Positions 6,425-10,276 of a stretch of DNA of 10,276 nucleotides are shown one piece after another (the stretch's first letter is position 1; each line of letters opens with the position of its first letter). This stretch comes from CALAED01 sp937891035 (GTDB lineage Bacteria > Actinomycetota > Actinomycetes > Streptosporangiales > Streptosporangiaceae). A program made the translations under genes and the position numbers. Location: NCBI GenBank assembly GCA_035642125.1, contig DASQSZ010000449.1, forward strand, positions 1-10,276, written 5' to 3'. The notes under the pieces were generated by a model that was not told where the DNA came from, made no database searches, and was given only the letters and a program-made list of their open reading frames with translations.

Positions 6425-6443
6425 GCTGGGGTTTTCCCCTAGC
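6425..6443 (+). terminator. GGGG-TTTT-CCCC hairpin between zinc-ribbon and stalk genes
   Basis: GCT-GGGG (6425-6431) pairs with CCCC-(T)-AGC (6436-6443, with a bulged T at 6440) around a TTTT loop. It lies 85 bases after the zinc-ribbon stop. It may be a weak terminator or a 5' structure for the next transcript. Ten bases downstream is the perfect palindrome ATTCGCGAAT (6453-6462), a possible operator in an unusually AT-rich patch upstream of the stalk gene. No clear promoter hexamers are visible. Confidence 0.3.
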
Positions 6444-6534
6444 CAGAGGTTTATTCGCGAATGTCCGGGTAGCGCCTTGAACACCGATAAACGGCGTTGA
6501 TGTGACAGTCGCGATGATTCCCGAGGAGCCTGCG

Positions 6535-6852
6535 ATGGCGTGGATAGCGTTCGCCTCCGTCCCCACCATTCTTCTGATGATGTTGGCGATGGGACATCTC
6601 GAAGCGCGGTTGCTGCCCGGAACTCCCGACCCCAACGCGGATCTTGACCGGATTCGAGCCGACCTGGGCCTCCGGGCCGAAGCCGGCACGCGGGCCGACA
6701 CGGACGCTCGGCCTGACGCGGCCGCTCGGCCCGAAGCGAGCGCGCATCCCAAGGTGAGCGCGCGGGCCGACACGGGCGGCCGGGCCGATGCCGCTCCGCG
6801 CTGGGAGGTCGTGGTCGGCCGGGTCGACGGGCGGGAGGAGGCCAGGACCTGA
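6535..6852 (+). CDS. Membrane-anchored protein with hexapeptide-repeat stalk, unknown function
   Basis: A 105-residue protein that I do not recognise. It starts with one hydrophobic helix (residues about 3-19, WIAFASVPTILLMMLAM), then HLEARLLPG, a short charged helix (DADLDRIRADL-like, 36-46), seven tandem hexapeptides (47-88) and a C-terminal RWEVVVGRVDG. The hexapeptides run RAEAGT, RADTDA, RPDAAA, RPEASA, HPKVSA, RADTGG, RADAAP, with an Arg (once His) at position 1 of each. Positive residues follow the helix and none precede it, so the stalk probably faces the cytoplasm. ATG 6535 is chosen for GAGGAG at 6523-6528, six bases upstream; GTG 6502 is an alternative. Its stop TGA at 6850 overlaps the CTG start of the CapA gene, so the two are translationally linked. 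The real product could be a linker between membrane and CapA. Confidence 0.7.
   Translation: MAWIAFASVPTILLMMLAMGHLEARLLPGTPDPNADLDRIRADLGLRAEAGTRADTDARPDAAARPEASAHPKVSARADTGGRADAAPRWEVVVGRVDGREEART
6673..6798 (+). repeat. 18-bp tandem repeat, seven units, coding for hexapeptides
   Basis: Seven in-frame 18-base units begin with CGG (one begins CAT): 6673, 6691, 6709, 6727, 6745, 6763 and 6781. Units share CGG-SCC-GAM-type starts and diverge in the last three codons. Units 2 and 6 are the most alike (CGGGCCGACACGG shared). Divergence among units suggests an old array held by selection on the peptide pattern. Confidence 0.9.
6834..6841 (+). promoter_or_regulatory. Ribosome-binding site deciding the CapA start
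   Basis: GGAGGAGG lies inside the end of the stalk gene, seven bases before CTG 6849. It is the only strong Shine-Dalgarno sequence near the CapA N-terminus, and it sets the start as CTG 6849 rather than GTG 6891. Confidence 0.65.
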
Positions 6853-7988
6853 CCGCGGCGGGGCCCATCACGCTGTCGCTGTGCGGCGACGTGATGACCG
6901 GTCGCGGCGTCGACCAGATCCTCCCGCATCCCGGCGACCCGCGGCTGTGGGAGGCCTACGTGCAAGACGCCCGCGCCTACGTGCGGCTGGCCGAGGACGC
7001 CCACGGCCGGATCCCCCGACCGGCCGGCTTCTCCTGGCCGTGGGGCGAGGCGCTGGCGACGCTGGACCACGTCGCCCCCCAGGTAAGGCTGGCCAACCTC
7101 GAGACGAGCATCACGCGCAGCATCGACGTCGCCGCCGGCAAAACCGTGCACTACCGGATGAACCCCAAGAACCTGCCCTGCCTGACCGAGGCCCGCCTGG
7201 ACGCCTGTGTCGTCGCCAACAACCACGTGCTCGACTTCGGCCGCCAAGGGCTGACCGACACCCTCGATTCGCTTCGGTCGGCGGGGATCCAGGCGGCCGG
7301 CGCCGGCCGGGACGCGGCCGAGGCCGCCGGCCCGGCGGTGATCACCCCGGTCGGCGGCGCCGGCCGGGCGCGGATCGTCCTCTTCGCCTTGGCCACCGAG
7401 TCGGGCGGGACGCCGCCCGGCTGGGCCGCCGGCCCCGACCGGCCCGGCATCGACTTCCTCGCCGACCTGTCCGAGCACAGCGCCGAGCGCGTCACCCGGC
7501 GGGTACGCCAGTGGAAGCGCCAAGGGGACATCGTGGTCGTCTCCCTGCACTGGGGGTCAAACTGGGGCTACACCATCTCCGCCGACCAGGTCGGCTTCGC
7601 GCACCGGCTGGTCGAGGGCGGCGTTGATCTCGTGTACGGGCACTCCTCGCACCACCCGCGGCCGATCGAGGTGCATCGCGGCAGGCTCATCCTGTACGGC
7701 TGCGGCGACCTCATCGACGACTACGAAGGCATCGCCGGCCATGAGCACTACCGGGACGACCTGCGCCTGCTGTACTTCCCTTCGGTCCATCCCGGGTCGG
7801 GATGGCTGACCGGCCTGCGCATGGCGCCCATGCGGGCGCGCCGGATGCGGCTGGAGCCCGCACCGCCCGAAGACGCCGAGTGGCTGCGCGGCCTCCTCAA
7901 CCGGATCAGCCACCGATTCGGCGCCCAGGTCGAATGGACCGGCGGCGGGATGCTCGGACTCGTGGACCTCGCGCCGCCGCCGGCGTGA
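6849..7988 (+). CDS. CapA family protein (PGA_cap metallophosphatase-like), CTG start
   Basis: A 379-residue cytosolic-looking protein of the CapA/PgsA superfamily, whose domain has a calcineurin-like phosphoesterase fold. Family order is complete: GDVMTGR (residues 13-19), NLETS (83-87), NNH (124-126), HWG (234-236) and GHSSHHP (264-270), giving the Asp, Glu, Asn and His ligand set for metals. No signal peptide is present. There is no ATG, GTG or TTG in frame between the stop at 6714 and GTG 6891, and the GTG start would remove GDVM's Gly-Asp. CTG 6849 gives MTAAGPITLSLCGDVM, has GGAGGAGG seven bases before it, and overlaps the upstream stop as CTGA. Such soluble CapA proteins occur in actinobacteria without capsule genes; their substrate is unknown. 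The role in poly-gamma-glutamate synthesis known for Bacillus PgsA should not be assumed here. Confidence 0.85.
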   Translation: MTAAGPITLSLCGDVMTGRGVDQILPHPGDPRLWEAYVQDARAYVRLAEDAHGRIPRPAGFSWPWGEALATLDHVAPQVRLANLETSITRSIDVAAGKTVHYRMNPKNLPCLTEARLDACVVANNHVLDFGRQGLTDTLDSLRSAGIQAAGAGRDAAEAAGPAVITPVGGAGRARIVLFALATESGGTPPGWAAGPDRPGIDFLADLSEHSAERVTRRVRQWKRQGDIVVVSLHWGSNWGYTISADQVGFAHRLVEGGVDLVYGHSSHHPRPIEVHRGRLILYGCGDLIDDYEGIAGHEHYRDDLRLLYFPSVHPGSGWLTGLRMAPMRARRMRLEPAPPEDAEWLRGLLNRISHRFGAQVEWTGGGMLGLVDLAPPPA

Positions 7989-8055
7989 CGTGGTAGGTAA
8001 GAGAGCGAACGGACGGGGCGTCAGGGCCGGAGCCGAAGTGATGGGGTGACCCGCC

Positions 8056-9363
8056 ATGAGCCTGCGGATCGCCATCGTCGGCGCCGGTATCGGCGGCCTG
8101 GCGACGGCCGGCTTCCTGCACCGGGCCGGCCTTGCCGCCACGGTGTACGAACAGGCCACAGCGCTGACCGAGGTCGGCGCCGGCATCGTCGTCTCGCCCA
8201 ACGCCGTCCGCCTGATCCGGCGGCTCGGCCGGCTCGGCCGGTTCCGCGAGCTGGCGATCCCGCTCGAGATCGGGTGGGAGTTCCGGCGCTGGGAGGACGG
8301 GCGGGTGCTCTTCAGTCAGCGGCTCGGGGCCGAATGCGAGCGGCGGTACGGCGAACGGTGCTACGTGGCGCACCGCGCCGACCTGCTGGACGTGGTGCGT
8401 GACGCGGTCCCCGCATCCGCCCTGCGGCTTGGCGCCCGCTGCGTCGCCGTCCGGCGGCGGACCGGCGCCCGCAGCGGTTCCGGCGGGTCAGACGGCTCAG
8501 ACGGCTCCGGCAGGTCGGACGGCTCGGGCGGAACCGGCAGGTCGGACGGCTCGGGCGGAACCGGCGAGGTCGAGCTGATCTTCGCGGACGGGACCACCGC
8601 CGCCGCCGACGTCGTGATCGGCGCCGACGGCGTGCATTCCACGGTGCGCGCGGCCGTCGCCGCGCCAGAGCCACCGCGGTTTTCCGGCATGTGCGCCTTC
8701 CGTTGCCTGATCCCGGCGGAGCGGGCGCCGGCGTTCGCGCTGCGCCCCGTACAGACGCTGTGGGTCGGGCCCGACCATCACATCGTGCACTACCCGATCT
8801 CCGCCGGGCAGCAGGTCAACGTGGTGGCGTTCGCGCCGGCCCGCGACTGGCGGGTCGAATCCTGGACCGCCGAGGGCAGCGTGGACGACCTGCGGGCGGA
8901 GTTCGCCGGCTGGGATGGCCGGCTCACCGAGCTGCTGAGGGCGGCGGCGCGGACCGGCCGCTGGGCGCTGCTCGACCGCGACCCGCTGCCGCGCTGGACG
9001 AACGGCCCGATCGCGCTGCTGGGCGACGCCGCGCATCCGATGTACCCATTCTTCGCGCAGGGCGGCGCGCAAGCCTTGGAGGACGCGGTGGTCATCGCCG
9101 GCTGCCTGGCCGCGAGTCCGGCCGATCCCGTCGCCGCGCTGACCCGGTACGAACGGATCCGCCGGCCCCGGGCCACCCGGCTGCAATTGCTCAGCCGTGG
9201 CCGCGAGCGAAGCAACCACCTGCCCGACGGGCCCGAGCAGCGGGCACGCGACGCCGCCTTCGCCGGCGAGGATCCGCTGGCCCACAACGCCTGGATCTAT
9301 GGCCACGACGCCGAGCGCGCCGTGTCCGCCGGGCCGCCCAGGTCACAAGCGGGTCCCCAATAG
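8056..9363 (+). CDS. FAD-dependent aromatic hydroxylase (class A monooxygenase)
   Basis: A 435-residue single-component flavin monooxygenase, salicylate/3-hydroxybenzoate hydroxylase-like, which uses NAD(P)H and O2 to hydroxylate a ring. It has the FAD dinucleotide loop GAGIGG (9-14) with E32, the DG motif GADGVHSTVR (D191-G192), LLGDAAHPM with G323-D324 for FAD ribityl binding, and the C-terminal WIYGHDAE (about 415-422) typical of this branch. Between the strand RCVAVRRRTGA and ELIFADG (about residues 139-171) sits a Gly/Ser/Asp/Thr-rich insertion made partly of a perfect 27-bp tandem duplication. Relatives usually have a short turn there. The start ATG 8056 has only a weak GGGG ten bases upstream. 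It lies 67 bases after the CapA stop and 14 bases before the ligase start. The substrate is not predictable from this sequence. Confidence 0.88.
   Translation: MSLRIAIVGAGIGGLATAGFLHRAGLAATVYEQATALTEVGAGIVVSPNAVRLIRRLGRLGRFRELAIPLEIGWEFRRWEDGRVLFSQRLGAECERRYGERCYVAHRADLLDVVRDAVPASALRLGARCVAVRRRTGARSGSGGSDGSDGSGRSDGSGGTGRSDGSGGTGEVELIFADGTTAAADVVIGADGVHSTVRAAVAAPEPPRFSGMCAFRCLIPAERAPAFALRPVQTLWVGPDHHIVHYPISAGQQVNVVAFAPARDWRVESWTAEGSVDDLRAEFAGWDGRLTELLRAAARTGRWALLDRDPLPRWTNGPIALLGDAAHPMYPFFAQGGAQALEDAVVIAGCLAASPADPVAALTRYERIRRPRATRLQLLSRGRERSNHLPDGPEQRARDAAFAGEDPLAHNAWIYGHDAERAVSAGPPRSQAGPQ
8507..8560 (+). repeat. Perfect 27-bp tandem duplication in monooxygenase linker
   Basis: Bases 8507-8533 and 8534-8560 are identical 27-mers beginning CCGGCAGGTCGGACGG. 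They encode the nonapeptide GRSDGSGGT twice (cyclic frame). A third partial CCGGC follows at 8561. Upstream, 9-base GGCTCAGAC-type units add more Ser-Asp-Gly. The unit is a multiple of 3, so the frame is kept. Confidence 0.95.
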
Positions 9364-9377
9364 ATCACAATGGAACG

Positions 9378-10276
9378 GTGCGACTTCCGGTGCTGCCGCC
9401 GGTCGTCCCGATGCTGGCCAAGGCGGTCGCCGATATTCCGGCCGACCAGTTCTACGAGCCCAAGTGGGACGGCTTCCGGTCGATCGTGTTCAGAGACGGC
9501 GACGAAGTCGAGATCGGCAGCCGCAACGAACGCCCGATGACGCGGTACTTCCCGGAGGTTGTGGCGGCCGCCCGCGCCCACCTCCCGCCGCGCTGCGTCA
9601 TCGACGGCGAGATCGTCATCGCCGATCCGGACAAGCGGGGCCTTGACTTCGGCGCCCTCCAGCTGCGCCTGCATCCGGCGGCCAGCCGGGTCCGGCTGCT
9701 GGCCGAGCGAACCCCGGCCGCCTTCATCGCCTTCGACCTGCTGGCGCTTGACGACGTGGACTACATGCCGCGGCCCTTCGCGGAGCGCAGGGCCGCCCTG
9801 GAGCGCGCACTCGCCGCGGCGGGCCCGCCGATCCACCTCACCCCGATCACCCGGGACGTCGAACGGGCGCGGCGCTGGTTCGACCTGTTCGAAGGCGCCG
9901 GCCTGGACGGCTTGATCGCCAAGCGCGGCGACTTGACGTACCAGCCGAACAAGCGCGTGATGACCAAGATCAAACATGAGCGGACGGCCGATTGCGTCGT
10001 GGTCGGGTACCGACCCCACACGTCGGGTCCTGACGCGATCGGATCCTTGCTGCTCGGCCTCTACAACGACGACGGAACGCTGGAAGGCCGGCTCACCCCC
10101 GAGCAGGCGCACCAGTGGTTCGGGGACCGGCCGATACGCGGGGCGCTGGTCCCGGTCGGGGTGGTGGGCGCGTTCCCGATGGCCCGCCGCAGGGAGCTGT
10201 TCGCCGAGCTGCAACCGCTCGTCACCGACTTCGCCGACCACCCCTGGCAGTGGGCGGCCCGGGACCGGCCCGCCTC
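9378..10276 (+). CDS. ligC: ATP-dependent DNA ligase, LigC type, 3' truncated
   Basis: The first 299 residues of a C-type ATP-dependent ligase; the frame is open at the window end. It seals nicks by adenylating a lysine. Visible motifs are I (K29 in PKWDGFR, the adenylated lysine), Ia SRNERPMTRYFPE, III with E78 in DGEIV, IIIa AFDLLA, IV with K182 in GLDGLIAK, and V with K197 and K199 in MTKIKH. The OB-fold begins after about residue 205 (RTADCVVVGYRPH). It closely follows, from memory, Mycobacterium tuberculosis LigC, which has no polymerase or nuclease domain and is tied to base-excision repair. The GTG at 9378 aligns with the LigC start and has only a poor ribosome-binding site (GGAA). An extra segment of about 24 residues (10083-10151) sits in the OB-fold. 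The gene starts 14 bases after the monooxygenase stop, so they may be co-transcribed. Confidence 0.9.
   Translation, partial: MRLPVLPPVVPMLAKAVADIPADQFYEPKWDGFRSIVFRDGDEVEIGSRNERPMTRYFPEVVAAARAHLPPRCVIDGEIVIADPDKRGLDFGALQLRLHPAASRVRLLAERTPAAFIAFDLLALDDVDYMPRPFAERRAALERALAAAGPPIHLTPITRDVERARRWFDLFEGAGLDGLIAKRGDLTYQPNKRVMTKIKHERTADCVVVGYRPHTSGPDAIGSLLLGLYNDDGTLEGRLTPEQAHQWFGDRPIRGALVPVGVVGAFPMARRRELFAELQPLVTDFADHPWQWAARDRPA

Noticed and set aside
6673..6798. CRISPR-like array
   Set aside because: The units are contiguous 18-mers with no spacers, are diverged, and are in frame in a coding gene.
6891..6893. GTG as start of the CapA gene
   Set aside because: It removes the Gly-Asp of the metal-binding motif and lies 49 bases from the strong ribosome-binding site.
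6057..7550. Long minus-strand ORF of about 497 codons opposite the zinc-ribbon, stalk and CapA genes
   Set aside because: Composition is typical of antisense reading in GC-rich DNA and no domain is recognisable. The plus-strand genes have motifs and ribosome-binding sites.
8222..8239. 9-bp tandem GGCTCGGCC in the monooxygenase
   Set aside because: It encodes the Leu-Gly-Arg pattern of a normal family helix, so coding constraint explains it.
9297..10241. Minus-strand ORF of about 314 codons opposite the ligase gene
   Set aside because: The plus strand encodes all ligase motifs. The minus ORF shows no domain.

Overview
The window is very GC-rich and its codons end mostly in G or C. The genes resemble actinobacterial families: a HGxxPAAW-type small membrane protein, a LigC-type DNA ligase, and a CapA protein without a signal peptide. 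I infer a high-GC actinomycete, perhaps near Streptosporangiaceae or Thermomonosporaceae, but the genus cannot be fixed from this sequence. It reads as ordinary chromosome. I see no transposase, integrase, tRNA, rRNA or CRISPR array, and no gene-free stretch longer than about 200 bases.

Layout. (1) 1-1792, plus strand: the end of a family-9 (heptosyltransferase-like) glycosyltransferase overlaps by one base a UDP-glucuronate decarboxylase-like sugar-nucleotide enzyme. This is the tail of a surface-glycan operon, closed by a strong hairpin at 1842-1876. (2) 1951-2817, plus: a separate SDR epimerase/dehydrogenase. It converges on (3) 2830-4011, minus: an acyl-CoA dehydrogenase resembling plant peroxisomal short-chain acyl-CoA oxidase ACX4. 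(4) 4145-4477, plus: a small two-helix membrane protein, converging on (5) 4501-6030, minus: an FAD oxidoreductase with a C-terminal Rieske [2Fe-2S] domain (YhfW-like). (6) 6176-7988, plus: a 54-residue zinc-ribbon protein, a small membrane-anchored protein with a hexapeptide-repeat stalk, and a CapA-type metallophosphatase-fold protein whose only sensible start is a CTG overlapping the previous stop. (7) 8056-9363, plus: a class A flavin aromatic hydroxylase with a Gly/Ser-rich repeat insertion. (8) 9378 to the window end, plus: a LigC-type ATP-dependent DNA ligase, cut by the window.

How the genes work together. The first two genes are translationally linked and point to nucleotide-sugar supply plus transfer. 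The stalk gene and the CapA gene are also coupled, and may make a membrane-associated pair or a frameshift fusion. The metabolic genes (acyl-CoA dehydrogenase, FAD/Rieske protein, aromatic hydroxylase) show no single pathway.

Most unusual structure. Both convergent gene pairs end in a hairpin in which the two opposing TGA stop codons pair with each other. One of these hairpins is built partly from a six-copy 8-bp tandem array that closes all three reading frames of the FAD/Rieske gene strand. Short tandem duplications also lie in a linker or tail of three other genes: 12 bp x2, 18 bp x7 and 27 bp x2. The best candidate for something undescribed is the zinc ribbon / repeat stalk / CTG-started CapA locus.
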